Source: Pseudomonas sp. S06B 330 (GTDB lineage: Bacteria; Pseudomonadota; Gammaproteobacteria; Pseudomonadales; Pseudomonadaceae). From it: a stretch of DNA of 64,000 nt. The stretch covers positions 1,422,501 through 1,486,500 of the forward strand of contig NZ_CP088149.1 of the NCBI RefSeq assembly GCF_002845275.2. The letters are read 5' to 3'. A program made the position numbers and the translations under genes. The notes beneath the pieces are model-generated. The model was not told where the DNA came from. It ran no database searches and saw nothing but the letters and a program-made list of their open reading frames with translations. Of this stretch, positions 41,646 through 50,678 are shown piece after piece. Numbering within the stretch: the stretch's first letter is position 1; every line of letters begins with the position of its first letter.

Positions 41646-42476
41646 ATGTACACCCTAGACGACCTGCTCCACCTCATGGCCCGCCTGCGTGACCCGCAGT
41701 ACGGTTGCCCGTGGGACCTCAAGCAGACCTACGCAAGCATCATCCCCTACACCCTCGAAGAAGCCTATGAAGTGGCCGACGCCATCGAGCGCAGCGATTT
41801 CGAGCACCTGCAGGGTGAGTTGGGCGATCTGCTGTTCCAGGTGGTCTACTACAGCCAGCTGGCCCGTGAAGAGGGTCGCTTCGAGTTTGCCGGGGTCATC
41901 GACAGCATCACCCGCAAGTTGATCCGTCGCCATCCTCACGTGTTCCCGACCGGTGAGCTCTATGCCCCGTTGGACGCGCCCAAGCTCGACGAGGCTCAGG
42001 TCAAGCAGCGCTGGGAAGAAATCAAAGCCCAGGAGCGGGCAGAGAAGGGTATCCCCGAACAACTGTCGTTGCTCGATGACGTCCCGGCTGCCTTGCCAGC
42101 ACTGTCTCGAGCCGCCAAGCTGCAAAAGCGCACGGCCAAGGTTGGCTTTGATTGGCCCGATGCCTTGCCCGTGCTGGACAAGGTGCGCGAAGAGCTCGAC
42201 GAAGTGCTTGAGGCCATGGCCGACAATGACAGCGCAGCGCTGGCCGACGAGCTGGGCGATTTGCTATTTGCCACCGTCAATTTGGCCCGGCATCTTAAGG
42301 TTGATCCGGAAAACGCCCTGCGCAGCGCCAACCAGAAATTTGAACGACGTTTCCGTTTTATCGAGCAGGCATTGCGCGAGAGCGGTCGTCCGATTGAAGA
42401 TTGCACCCTAGAAGACATGGATGCGCTGTGGGGCGAAGCCAAACGTCAGGAAAAGAACCTGCCCAGCTGCGGCTGA
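41646..42476 (+). CDS. mazG: Nucleoside triphosphate pyrophosphohydrolase MazG
   Basis: 276 residues from the ATG at 41646 (MYTLDDLLHLM); an in-frame ATG 18 bases upstream is possible. Two tandem MazG domains: the first has GCPWDLKQTYASI and LQGELGDLLFQVV; the second has KVREELDEVLEA and LADELGDLLFATV with the metal-binding EExxE and ExxD acids. Cleans the nucleotide pool and can lower ppGpp in E. coli, apt beside relA. No mazEF genes adjoin. Confidence 0.95.
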   Translation: MYTLDDLLHLMARLRDPQYGCPWDLKQTYASIIPYTLEEAYEVADAIERSDFEHLQGELGDLLFQVVYYSQLAREEGRFEFAGVIDSITRKLIRRHPHVFPTGELYAPLDAPKLDEAQVKQRWEEIKAQERAEKGIPEQLSLLDDVPAALPALSRAAKLQKRTAKVGFDWPDALPVLDKVREELDEVLEAMADNDSAALADELGDLLFATVNLARHLKVDPENALRSANQKFERRFRFIEQALRESGRPIEDCTLEDMDALWGEAKRQEKNLPSCG

Positions 42477-42501
42477 GTAGACGCACATAAGTGAGTGAAC
42501 G

Positions 42502-43041
42502 ATGAGCCTTTCCCTTCGCGACCAATTGCTCAAAGCCGGTCTGGTCAACCAGAAGCAGGTCAAGCAGGTCAGTAAAGAACAGAAGAAACAGAAGCGCCTG
42601 GAGCATAAAGGCCAAGTCGAAGTCGACGACACCCAGCAGCGGCTGGCCAAGGAAGCCATGGCGGAAAAAGCCAAGCGCGACCAGGAGCTCAACCGCCAGC
42701 AGCAGGAAAAGGCCGAGCAGAAGGCCCGTGCCGCCCAGGTCAAGCAATTGATCGAGGTCTCGCGCCTGCCCAAGCTGACCACTGAGGACTACTACAACTT
42801 CGTCGACGACAAGAAGGTCAAGCGCCTGTCGGTCAACGCCCTGATGCGCAGCAAATTGAGCAGTGGGTCGTTGGCCATCGTTGCTCATGGCGGCGGTTAT
42901 GAAGTGATCCCGCGTGAAGCGGCACTGAAGATCCAGGAGCGCGATCCCAAGCGGATTGTCTTGCTCAATACTCAGGTTGAAGCGCCGGATGCTGATGATC
43001 CCTACGCCGCCTACGTGATCCCTGATGATCTGATGTGGTAA
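42502..43041 (+). CDS. DUF2058 protein (YaiL-like)
   Basis: 179 residues. A highly charged coiled-coil-like N-terminal half (LVNQKQVKQVSKEQKKQKR, then KEAMAEKAKRDQELNRQQQEKAEQKA) and a compact C-terminal domain (VNALMRSKLSSGSLAIVAHGGGYEVIPREAA, PYAAYVIPDDLMW). It matches the nucleic-acid-associated DUF2058/YaiL family; mechanism unknown. It follows mazG by 25 bases and ends at a strong terminator. Confidence 0.88.
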   Translation: MSLSLRDQLLKAGLVNQKQVKQVSKEQKKQKRLEHKGQVEVDDTQQRLAKEAMAEKAKRDQELNRQQQEKAEQKARAAQVKQLIEVSRLPKLTTEDYYNFVDDKKVKRLSVNALMRSKLSSGSLAIVAHGGGYEVIPREAALKIQERDPKRIVLLNTQVEAPDADDPYAAYVIPDDLMW

Positions 43042-43044
43042 CAA

Positions 43045-43080
43045 CGACAAACCCCGCTTCGGCGGGGTTTGTGTTTTCTG
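43045..43080 (+). terminator. Terminator after the DUF2058 gene
   Basis: ACAAACCCCGC, loop TTCG, GCGGGGTTTGTGTTTT: an 11-bp stem with a TTCG loop, ending with T-rich sequence. Confidence 0.92.
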
Positions 43081-43089
43081 GAGGGGAGG

Positions 43090-43272
43090 CTATTCCTGTT
43101 GCTGTCTGGCTTCGAGGAATTCCAGTTCGATACGGTAATTGTGGGCTTCATGTTCCTGGTGGAACATACCGACCAGTTCGTCCTGCTGATGCACATCCCA
43201 GATGCGCAGGCCTGAAGCCAGGCTTTCATACGTCATTTTGCTTTCGTCGCGCTCAGTTACTTTGACAGTCAT
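43090..43272 (-). CDS. Small hypothetical protein, 60 residues
   Basis: ATG at 43272, preceded by GGAG at 7 bases; a TTG two codons earlier is less likely. Charged, no signal or membrane segment: MTVKVTERDESKMTYESLASG then IWDVHQQDELVGMFHQEHEA. A terminator lies just past the stop. I do not recognise the family, but the clean ribosome site and typical codon use argue for a real gene. Confidence 0.7.
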   Translation of the reverse strand: MTVKVTERDESKMTYESLASGLRIWDVHQQDELVGMFHQEHEAHNYRIELEFLEARQQQE

Positions 43273-43417
43273 CTGCAAACTCCACTTTCAGTTAACTGCG
43301 GCACCGTGTCGCAGGTCTCTTTTATAGAATTTGTTAGCTGGCTAAGTAAATGCTTGGCCCATGAAACATCTTTCATGCTGCCTGTAGGAGTGGGTCAATC
43401 CGCTCTCACAAAAAAAG

Positions 43418-43442
43418 AAACCCCGCACTGGGCGGGGTTTCA
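43418..43442 (-). terminator. Terminator of the DUF3108 gene
   Basis: On the minus strand: GAAACCCCGCC, loop CAGT, GCGGGGTTTCTTTTTTT; stem about 9 bp followed by seven T. Confidence 0.88.
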
Positions 43443-43464
43443 GGTGTAACCAGCAGTCAGGCGA

Positions 43465-44175
43465 TCAGTTGCCCTTGACCGACTTGCCGTCAACCGAGCC
43501 GTCTTGCAGCACGATCACGTATTCCTTGCCGTCAGTTTCGACCTGACGCAGTTGTACCAGCAGGTAATCCCAATCCTTGGCGAACCACAGCTCGGTGATG
43601 CGTTTGCTCTGGCTCGGGTCGCGTACACGCTCGACCTTGATGGCATCGACCTGACCGGTCTTGGTGGTGACTTTTTCGCTGCCCAGGACGCGGAAGTCAT
43701 AGGTGTCGATTTCGTCGCCATCCACCACCTGGTAGCTCACGCTTTTTTTACCCGCCGCGACATCATGCTGCAGGGCCAGTTGGTAGGTGGACTTGTCCAG
43801 CACGCCACGGTTGAGGGGCAGGTTGACCGGGTCTCCACGGTCGCTGCCGGTGATCTTCTTGCTGGTCCAGTCAAAGTCGAGATCGACTTTTTTGGCCTTG
43901 CCCAAACCGCCACGTTCGAAGTGGTAGGTCAGTGGCAGCAGCGTGTCCTTGTCCAGGCGCAGGGTACTTTGCTCGGTCAGGCTGGCGATCATCATCGATG
44001 CCTTGAAGTTCAGGCTCCAGGTACCGTTGGCGTTCTTTTCCAGGCTGCGCTCGGCGGTGCCACTCATGGGCAGCTGCTTCCAGTCGGCGGTGTAGCTGGC
44101 CGAGAAAGGCTTGAGATCCGCTGCCTGAAGCGGCAGTGCGAGCACGGCAAGAGCGAAGAGCAGGGCGCGACGCAT
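43465..44175 (-). CDS. DUF3108 periplasmic protein
   Basis: 236 residues. Signal peptide MRRALLFALAVLALPLQA. The mature part is beta-rich: SASYTADWKQLPMSGTAERSL, YHFERGGLGKAKKVDLDFDW and KRITELWFAKDWDYLLVQLRQ are typical of DUF3108, thought to be a beta-barrel-like lipid- or envelope-associated domain. Function unknown. It follows purN by 8 bases and is probably read with it. Confidence 0.88.
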   Translation of the reverse strand: MRRALLFALAVLALPLQAADLKPFSASYTADWKQLPMSGTAERSLEKNANGTWSLNFKASMMIASLTEQSTLRLDKDTLLPLTYHFERGGLGKAKKVDLDFDWTSKKITGSDRGDPVNLPLNRGVLDKSTYQLALQHDVAAGKKSVSYQVVDGDEIDTYDFRVLGSEKVTTKTGQVDAIKVERVRDPSQSKRITELWFAKDWDYLLVQLRQVETDGKEYVIVLQDGSVDGKSVKGN

Positions 44176-44183
44176 AATTTCTC

Positions 44184-44837
44184 CTAGGGTCGAATCAAGT
44201 GGCCGCTGGCCGCCAGAGGCTGGTCATCCAGTAGAGCACCGTGTTCACCCAGGCGCAAACGACCTTCGGCGAACCAGCGCACTGCCAGCGGGTAAATCTG
44301 GTGTTCCTGGCTGTGAACCCTTTGCGCCAAACGTTCTGGCGTGTCATCCAACTCTACCGGTATTACTGCCTGTACGACCAGCGGGCCGCCATCGAGTTCC
44401 TCGGTGACGAAATGCACGCTGCAACCGTGCTCACGATCACCGGCCTCTAGAGCGCGCTGATGGGTGTGCAGGCCCTTGTACTTGGGCAACAGGGACGGGT
44501 GGATGTTGAGCAGGCGGCCTTGATAGTGGCGCACGAAGCCGGCACTGAGAATGCGCATGAAACCCGCCAGTACCACCAGGTGTGGCTGATAGCCGTCGAT
44601 CAACTCGACCAGTGCTGTGTCGAACGCCTCGCGGCCGTCGAAGGCCTTGTGGTCGAGCACAGCCGTGTCGATGCCTGCATCGCGGGCGCGTTGCAGGCCA
44701 TAGGCATCGGCGCGGTTGGAGATGACCGCGCGGATCCGCACCGGGCTGTCGCCGGTGCGGAAACTGTCGATCAAGGCTTGCAGGTTACTGCCGGTGCCGG
44801 ACAACAGCACCACAACATCACAAGACTTGCTTGGCAT
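44184..44837 (-). CDS. purN: Phosphoribosylglycinamide formyltransferase
   Basis: 217 residues from the ATG at 44837, which overlaps the purM stop; an upstream ATG inside purM is rejected. LLSGTGSNLQALID binds phosphate. NIHPSLLPKYKG carries the Asn and His of the active site, and HFVTEELDGGP the Asp/Glu region. Adds formyl from 10-formyl-THF to GAR in purine synthesis. Confidence 0.96.
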   Translation of the reverse strand: MPSKSCDVVVLLSGTGSNLQALIDSFRTGDSPVRIRAVISNRADAYGLQRARDAGIDTAVLDHKAFDGREAFDTALVELIDGYQPHLVVLAGFMRILSAGFVRHYQGRLLNIHPSLLPKYKGLHTHQRALEAGDREHGCSVHFVTEELDGGPLVVQAVIPVELDDTPERLAQRVHSQEHQIYPLAVRWFAEGRLRLGEHGALLDDQPLAASGHLIRP

Positions 44838-45895
44838 CAGTGCGCCTTGACGTTCTTCAGCTCGACCTGGGCAGCGCCTTCGGCGGCAACGCCGATCTGG
44901 CCGATGACCCATGGCTGCTCGCCGGAGTCGCGCAGGTTCTTCAGGGCGATGTCGACGTGCTCCTGTGCTACGCAGATGACCATACCGACGCCGCAGTTCA
45001 GGACGCGGTGCATTTCGTGCTCGTCGACGTTGCCTTGTTCCTGCAGCCAGTCAAATACCACTGGACGCTGCCAGCTGGCGACGTCAACAACAGCCTGAGC
45101 GCCTTTTGGCAGAACGCGTGGGATGTTGTCGAGCAGGCCACCACCGGTGATGTGGGCCATGGCCTTGACCGCGCCGGTGTCCTTGATCAGCTTGAGCAAC
45201 GGCTTGACGTAGATACGGGTCGGGGCCATCAGCAGTTCGGTCAGCGGCGCGCCGTCGAGCTGGATGTTTTCGATGTCAGCACCGGCGACTTCGATGATCT
45301 TGCGGATCAGCGAGTAACCGTTGGAGTGTGGGCCGGAAGACGGCAGGGCGATCAGCGCGTCGCCAGTGGCAACCTTGGAACCGTCGATGATCTCGGCTTT
45401 TTCCACTACGCCTACGCAGAAACCGGCCAGGTCGTAGTCGTCGCCTTCGTACATGCCCGGCATTTCAGCGGTTTCACCGCCGACCAGGGAGCAGCCAGCC
45501 AGTTCGCAGCCAGCGCCAATGCCGGTGACCACGGTGGCCGCCACGTCGACGTTGAGCTTGCCGGTGGCGTAGTAGTCGAGGAAGAACAGGGGCTCGGCGC
45601 CACAGACCACCAGGTCGTTGACGCACATGGCGACCAGGTCCTGGCCGATGCTGTCGTGCTTGTTCAGGTTCAGCGCCAGACGCAGCTTGGTGCCGACACC
45701 GTCGGTACCAGAGACCAGAACTGGTTGTTTGTAGCCGGCCGGGATTTCACAGAGGGCGCCAAAACCGCCCAGGCCGCCCATGACTTCCGGGCGCGCCGTG
45801 CGCTTGGCAACGCCTTTGATGCGTTCGACCAATGCTTCACCGGCGTCGATGTCTACACCGGCGTCCTTGTAGCTCAGGGAGGGTTGCTTGCTCAT
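44837..45895 (-). CDS. purM: Phosphoribosylformylglycinamidine cyclo-ligase
   Basis: 352 residues from the ATG at 45895. [21 protein letters not shown] start, [15 protein letters not shown], the Asp-rich [19 protein letters not shown] and [17 protein letters not shown] are PurM signatures. Makes AIR from FGAM. Operon purM-purN-DUF3108; the promoter must be within 45896-46239. Confidence 0.97.
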   Translation of the reverse strand: MSKQPSLSYKDAGVDIDAGEALVERIKGVAKRTARPEVMGGLGGFGALCEIPAGYKQPVLVSGTDGVGTKLRLALNLNKHDSIGQDLVAMCVNDLVVCGAEPLFFLDYYATGKLNVDVAATVVTGIGAGCELAGCSLVGGETAEMPGMYEGDDYDLAGFCVGVVEKAEIIDGSKVATGDALIALPSSGPHSNGYSLIRKIIEVAGADIENIQLDGAPLTELLMAPTRIYVKPLLKLIKDTGAVKAMAHITGGGLLDNIPRVLPKGAQAVVDVASWQRPVVFDWLQEQGNVDEHEMHRVLNCGVGMVICVAQEHVDIALKNLRDSGEQPWVIGQIGVAAEGAAQVELKNVKAH

Positions 45896-46239
45896 GATCC
45901 AGGCCTTTAGGGGGGAGGGATTCAGGGGAATCGACCGTGACCTGCCAGGCAAGGCGGAGGGTAATCCGGCTGCCTGACCGTCGCCGGTCTGCGAAGGCGC
46001 GCGATTTTATCAGGGTTGCCCGGTAGCGGCCATCCTCAGGCCGACGGGCAGGGTCCTGATCTGCGAAAAAAATAGCCTTTAACCGTGTCTGACTGGTTGC
46101 CAGGGCGCAGGCTGTATAAGGTATAGCAAGGCGATGAGGTGAAATTGACCGTGCAGGCCGAATGTTTTGCCAACTGCTGCGGTCATACCGACATTCTTTG
46201 ATAAACATCGCTTCTTTATTACCAGGACAGGAATCCTCC
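45896..46239. other. Divergent promoter region, purM and DUF2066 genes
   Basis: 344 bases, no gene seen. A TATAAGGTATAG stretch (about 46116-46127) offers -10 candidates for the rightward gene. No clear PurR-like palindrome was seen. Confidence 0.5.
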
Positions 46240-47289
46240 ATGCGTTTGCGTAATTACCTGGCCGTTGGCTGTCTTGCCGTGTTTGGTCTGTCGGCTCAGG
46301 CCGAAACTGTCTCCGGCCTTTATCAGGTCCGTGAACCGGTCGACGGCCAAGGCGCCGAAGCCCGCACCCAGGCGACAGGCAAAGCCCTTGAAACCCTCGT
46401 GCTGCGCCTGACCGGCGACCCCAAGGCGGCACAAAGCCCAGCCCTGGCAGGGCTGCGTAAGGATCCACAACAGATCATCAGCCAGTTCGGCTTCGAGGCC
46501 GGGCCGCCCGAGACCGTGCTGGTGGATTTCGATCCGGGCAGCACCGAGCGCACCTTGCGCCAGGCGGGCCTGGCACTGTGGGGTAACAACCGGCCTTCGA
46601 TTCTGGGCTGGTGGTTGAACGACAGCGTTGAAGGCTCGAGCCTGATCGGCGACGGTCAAAGCAGTGCCGAAGCCCTGCGTCGCGCGGCTCAGCACCGTGG
46701 CTTGCCGTTGCGTCTGCCGCTGGCCGACCTCAGTGAGCAATTGGTGGCCACCGCAAAAAATCTGGAAGGGGCTGACCCTGCGCCACTGCGTGAGGCTTCC
46801 GAGCGTTATGGTGCTGATGCCTTGCTGGCGGTGCATGCCAGCGAAGCGGAGGGCAAGTGGCAGGGCACCTGGCGTCTATGGCTGGGTGAGCAGCGTGAGC
46901 AGGGCAAAGTTGAAGGCACCGACCAGGCTGCACTGGCGGATGCCGTGATGCTGGCGGTCAGCAACCGCCTGGCACCCCGTTTTGTCACCCGTCCTGGCGC
47001 CAGCAGCGACATGCAGGTGCAGGTTCAGGGCATGAACCTGGCACGCTATGCCGAGCTCGGCAGAGTGCTGGAGCCTTATGGGGCGCGCTTGAATCAAGTG
47101 CAAGGCGATACCTTGACCTATCACGTGACCGGCAACAGCGATCAGTTGCGTGCCCAGTTGGGCCTGGCCAAGCTGCAGGAGTTGCCCGCCGAAGCGCCAG
47201 TTGCACCGCCAGCTGCCGACCCGGCGAATCCTGGGGCAACCCAGGCCGCTGCGCCGACCCCCTTCAATGGCCTGCGTTTTCGTTGGTAA
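46240..47289 (+). CDS. DUF2066 periplasmic protein
   Basis: 349 residues from the ATG at 46240. Signal peptide MRLRNYLAVGCLAVFGLSAQA. DUF2066 body: the GLYQVREPVDGQGAEARTQATGKALETLVLRLTGD start is characteristic. A Pro/Ala-rich linker (PAEAPVAPPAADPANPG) precedes the end. Unknown function. It runs with the downstream permease gene, 25 bases away. Confidence 0.87.
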   Translation: MRLRNYLAVGCLAVFGLSAQAETVSGLYQVREPVDGQGAEARTQATGKALETLVLRLTGDPKAAQSPALAGLRKDPQQIISQFGFEAGPPETVLVDFDPGSTERTLRQAGLALWGNNRPSILGWWLNDSVEGSSLIGDGQSSAEALRRAAQHRGLPLRLPLADLSEQLVATAKNLEGADPAPLREASERYGADALLAVHASEAEGKWQGTWRLWLGEQREQGKVEGTDQAALADAVMLAVSNRLAPRFVTRPGASSDMQVQVQGMNLARYAELGRVLEPYGARLNQVQGDTLTYHVTGNSDQLRAQLGLAKLQELPAEAPVAPPAADPANPGATQAAAPTPFNGLRFRW

Positions 47290-47314
47290 TCCCTGACCTG
47301 GCCTGGAGCCGTTC

Positions 47315-48388
47315 ATGACTGATATGCGTCGCTGGGTGTGGCTTGGCGTAGCGTTACTGTGCGCCGCCTTGCTGTACTGGCTGCACCCGATTCTTTCACC
47401 GTTTCTAGTGGGCATCCTCCTGGCCTACCTGGCCGATCCCCTGGTAGATCGTCTGGAGCGTGCCGGGCTGTCCCGCACCTGGGGCGTGGTGTTGGTGTTC
47501 ACCTTGTTTACCCTGCTGTTTACCTTGTTGTTGCTGGTGCTGGTGCCGATGCTGGCCAAGCAGCTGGTGCGTCTCTACGAGCTGGCACCGCAAATGCTCG
47601 ACTGGTTGCAGCATGGCGCCTTGCCCTGGGTGCAGACCCGTCTTGGGCTGGCCGAAGGCTTCTGGAAGTTCGACAAGATCAAAGCGGCCATCAGTGGTCA
47701 CATGGGGCAGACCAGCGACATCGTCGGTGTCATTCTGTCGCGGGCTACAGCGTCGGGGCTGGCGCTGCTCGGTTGGTTGGCCAACCTGGTGCTGATCCCG
47801 GTGGTGAGCTTCTATCTGTTGCGCGACTGGGACCTGATGATGGCCAAGATCCGCGGCCTGCTGCCACGCCAACGCGAGGAGCGGCTGGTGGCGCTGGCGG
47901 GAGAGTGCCACGAAGTGCTCGGTGCTTTCGTCCGTGGCCAGTTGCTGGTGATGCTGGCGCTGGGGGTGATCTATGCGTCCGGCTTGATGCTGGTCGGCCT
48001 TGAACTGGGTCTGTTGATTGGCTTGCTCGCGGGGCTGGCAGCCATCGTGCCGTACATGGGCTTCATTATCGGTATTGGCGCCGCAATGGTGGCCGGGCTG
48101 TTCCAGTTTGGCGGTGATCCTTATCCGCTGCTGGCGATTGCCGCGGTGTTCATGGTCGGCCAAGCCCTGGAAGGCATGGTCCTGACGCCCTTGCTGGTCG
48201 GAGACCGTATTGGTCTGCACCCGGTGGCGGTGATTTTCGCCATTCTCGCCGGGGGTGAGTTGTTCGGTTTCACCGGTGTTCTCCTGGCTCTACCAGTGGC
48301 CGCGGTGATCATGGTGCTGTTGCGTCACGTCCACGATCTCTATAAAGAGTCGGGTATGTATGGCGGGGAGATTGATCCGGATCTCTAG
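47315..48388 (+). CDS. AI-2E/PerM-family transporter
   Basis: 357 residues. Seven or eight hydrophobic helices: LLYWLHPILSPFLVGILLAYLADPLVDRLER at the start, FTLLFTLLLLVLVPMLAKQL, a soluble middle, then LVLIPVVSFYLLRDWD and AAIVPYMGFIIGIGAAMVAG. Members export diverse solutes or act as Na+/H+ antiporters; the name AI-2E reflects one E. coli member, so the substrate stays open. In Pseudomonas it commonly precedes hda. Confidence 0.9.
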   Translation: MTDMRRWVWLGVALLCAALLYWLHPILSPFLVGILLAYLADPLVDRLERAGLSRTWGVVLVFTLFTLLFTLLLLVLVPMLAKQLVRLYELAPQMLDWLQHGALPWVQTRLGLAEGFWKFDKIKAAISGHMGQTSDIVGVILSRATASGLALLGWLANLVLIPVVSFYLLRDWDLMMAKIRGLLPRQREERLVALAGECHEVLGAFVRGQLLVMLALGVIYASGLMLVGLELGLLIGLLAGLAAIVPYMGFIIGIGAAMVAGLFQFGGDPYPLLAIAAVFMVGQALEGMVLTPLLVGDRIGLHPVAVIFAILAGGELFGFTGVLLALPVAAVIMVLLRHVHDLYKESGMYGGEIDPDL

Positions 48389-48398
48389 CTTAATAGCC

Positions 48399-48444
48399 AA
48401 AGGCCTGCATCGATTCTCAGGTGCCGATGCAAGCCTTTGATTTT
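48399..48444 (+). terminator. Terminator before hda
   Basis: AAAGGCCTGCATCG and CGATGCAAGCCTTT form a 14-bp stem with one mismatch, followed by GATTTT. Confidence 0.8.
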
Positions 48445-48545
48445 ACTTGTGGTCCACGCCGATTGTGCGACCGGCGCCACGGGTATAAACTTTGCAGACT
48501 TTTCACAAAAGGCCCCTTGTGGTTCTTCGGAACTGCCCAGCCAGC

Positions 48546-49250
48546 ATGAAACCGATCCAGTTGCCCTTGGGTGTGCGTCTGCGTGACGACGCCACCTTCA
48601 TCAACTACTACCCGGGTGCCAACGCCGCCGCATTGGGCTACGTCGAGCGACTCTGCGAAGCCGACGCCGGCTGGACCGAAAGCTTGATCTACCTTTGGGG
48701 CAAGCAGGGCGTCGGGCGTACTCATTTGCTGCAAGCGGCCTGCCTGCGTTTCGAGCAGTTGGGCGAACCTGCTGTCTACCTGCCGTTGGCGCAACTGCTC
48801 GATCGTGGTGTCGAACTGCTGGATAACCTGGAGCAGTACGAACTGGTGTGCCTGGACGACCTGCATGTCATTGCTGGCAAGCCGGAGTGGGAAGAGGCCA
48901 TGTTCCACCTATTCAACCGCCTGCGTGACAGCGGTCGACGCTTGTTGCTGGCGGCTTCCAGTTCGCCGCGGGAACTGCCGATCAAACTGGCTGACCTCAA
49001 ATCGCGCCTGACCCTGGCGCTGATTTTCCAGATGCGCGCACTGTCGGATGAAGACAAGCTGCGTGCCCTGCAGCTGCGTGCCTCGCGCCGTGGCCTGCAC
49101 CTGACCGACGAGGTCGGGCATTTCATTCTCACCCGTGGCACGCGCAGCATGAGTGCCTTGTTCGACTTGCTCGAACGCCTCGATCAGGCCTCTTTGCAGG
49201 CTCAGCGCAAGCTGACCATCCCGTTTTTGAAAGAAACTTTGGGCTGGTAA
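48546..49250 (+). CDS. hda: DnaA regulatory inactivator Hda
   Basis: 234 residues from the ATG at 48546. N-terminal clamp-binding motif QLPLGVRLRD (QLPLG). AAA+ domain: Walker A-like LWGKQGVGRTHLLQA, Walker B VCLDDLHVI, sensor LLAASSSPRELP and the Arg finger region DLKSRL. With the sliding clamp it triggers hydrolysis of DnaA-ATP. A DnaA box upstream of nrdA in this window makes it a possible indirect regulator there. Confidence 0.95.
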   Translation: MKPIQLPLGVRLRDDATFINYYPGANAAALGYVERLCEADAGWTESLIYLWGKQGVGRTHLLQAACLRFEQLGEPAVYLPLAQLLDRGVELLDNLEQYELVCLDDLHVIAGKPEWEEAMFHLFNRLRDSGRRLLLAASSSPRELPIKLADLKSRLTLALIFQMRALSDEDKLRALQLRASRRGLHLTDEVGHFILTRGTRSMSALFDLLERLDQASLQAQRKLTIPFLKETLGW

Positions 49251-49365
49251 CGCAGGGAATAGAGCCTCGGCACATAAAAGTCACATTTTTTTCGATTGAA
49301 TTTGCAAATCGACCCGATAGAAGGCATAGTTTCACCCTCTTTAAATTCCAGACACGGTCGTGCCC

Positions 49366-49998
49366 ATGCTAAAGCGCTTCGCACCCCTCGTGCCCCTCGC
49401 ACTCGTGACCCTGCTTTTTGGCTGCGCGGCTCATAGCCCTGTTTCGCAGCAGCAGGCTCAACAGCCGGTTACCGCTCAGGTTTCGACCAAGTCCTCCCTC
49501 GCTGCAACGTTTGAGGAAGAGCTGGCAGCCGAAGAAGAACTGAAGAATTTCGCCAGCAGCAAGCCTTACCAGCTGCCAGCCTTGGCTGACAACATTCTCG
49601 AACGTGGTATGTCGCTGATCGGTACCCGCTACCGTTTCGGTGGTACCTCCGAGAACACCGGCTTTGATTGCAGCGGCTTCATCGGCTACCTGTTCCGTGA
49701 AGAGGCTGGCCTGAACCTGCCGCGTTCCACTCGCGAAATGATCAACGTTAAAGCGCCGCTGGTTGCACGCAATAACCTCAAGCCAGGTGACTTGCTGTTT
49801 TTCAGCACCAATGGCCGCGGTCGCGTCAGCCACGCCGGGATCTACCTGGGGGATGACCAGTTCATCCACTCCAGCAGCCGCCGCAGTGGTGGTGTGCGCA
49901 TCGACAAGCTCGGTGACCGCTACTGGAGCAAGACCTTTATCGAAGCTAAACGCGCATTGGCCATGGCACCTACCGCAACCACCATCTCGCGTAACTGA
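49366..49998 (+). CDS. NlpC/P60 cell-wall hydrolase lipoprotein (copy 1)
   Basis: 210 residues from the ATG at 49366; a GTG two codons earlier is equally possible. Lipobox LLFGC. Linker rich in Gln/Glu, then the NlpC/P60 domain ~85-200: catalytic Cys in NTGFDCSGFIGY, His in VSHAGIYLGDDQFIHSSS. Cuts peptidoglycan stem peptides (MepS/Spr type). Paralogue follows directly at 50132. Confidence 0.93.
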   Translation: MLKRFAPLVPLALVTLLFGCAAHSPVSQQQAQQPVTAQVSTKSSLAATFEEELAAEEELKNFASSKPYQLPALADNILERGMSLIGTRYRFGGTSENTGFDCSGFIGYLFREEAGLNLPRSTREMINVKAPLVARNNLKPGDLLFFSTNGRGRVSHAGIYLGDDQFIHSSSRRSGGVRIDKLGDRYWSKTFIEAKRALAMAPTATTISRN

Positions 49999-50131
49999 TC
50001 ATAAGCCTGGCGGTATCACGGCGACGTTGCTGAAAAGCGCGTCGCCGTGCGTATTTACAGAAAGCGTCTAATCTAAATTCTCAACTATTTCCGGCCCACC
50101 GCCGGACGGCTTCAGACAGGATGTTCTGACC

Positions 50132-50662
50132 ATGGCGATGAAGGCGCGCTTCGCTCTATTTTCCCTGCTGGCACTGCTCGGTGCCTGCTCAAGCCATGCC
50201 CCGACCCCGCCCAAGGTGGTCGAGCCAGCCGTCATGGCACCTCAAGTGTATTTCTCCCCCGTTGCCGAAGATGTGCTGTTCCGTGCCTTGGGCCTGGTCG
50301 GTACGCCGTATCAGTGGGGTGGCAACACACCCGACTCGGGTTTTGATTGCAGCGGCTTGATCGGTTACGTCTATCGTGACGCCGCCGGCGTTGCCTTGCC
50401 ACGTACCACCCGCGAAATGATCGGTATCCGTGCGCCCAGCATCGATCGTGGTGCCTTGCAGTCGGGTGACCTGGTGTTCTTTGCTACCAACGGTGGCTCG
50501 CAGGTCAGTCATGCCGGCATCTATGTCGGTGAAGGCCGCTTTGTTCATGCCCCTTCGGCAGGCGGCACCGTGCGTCTGGACTACCTGTCCAACAGCTACT
50601 GGAACAAAGCCTACCTCAATGCCAAGCGCGTCCTGCCGCCTGCCCTGGCGCGTAATCCCTGA
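50132..50662 (+). CDS. NlpC/P60 cell-wall hydrolase lipoprotein (copy 2)
   Basis: 176 residues. Lipobox LLGAC. NlpC/P60 domain at ~55-170: Cys in DSGFDCSGLIGY, His in VSHAGIYVGEGRFVHAPS. It lacks the Glu-rich spacer of copy 1. About 130 bases separate the copies, and each seems intact. The pair is probably an old tandem duplication. Confidence 0.93.
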   Translation: MAMKARFALFSLLALLGACSSHAPTPPKVVEPAVMAPQVYFSPVAEDVLFRALGLVGTPYQWGGNTPDSGFDCSGLIGYVYRDAAGVALPRTTREMIGIRAPSIDRGALQSGDLVFFATNGGSQVSHAGIYVGEGRFVHAPSAGGTVRLDYLSNSYWNKAYLNAKRVLPPALARNP

Positions 50663-50678
50663 CTTTGCGAGGTAGGCG

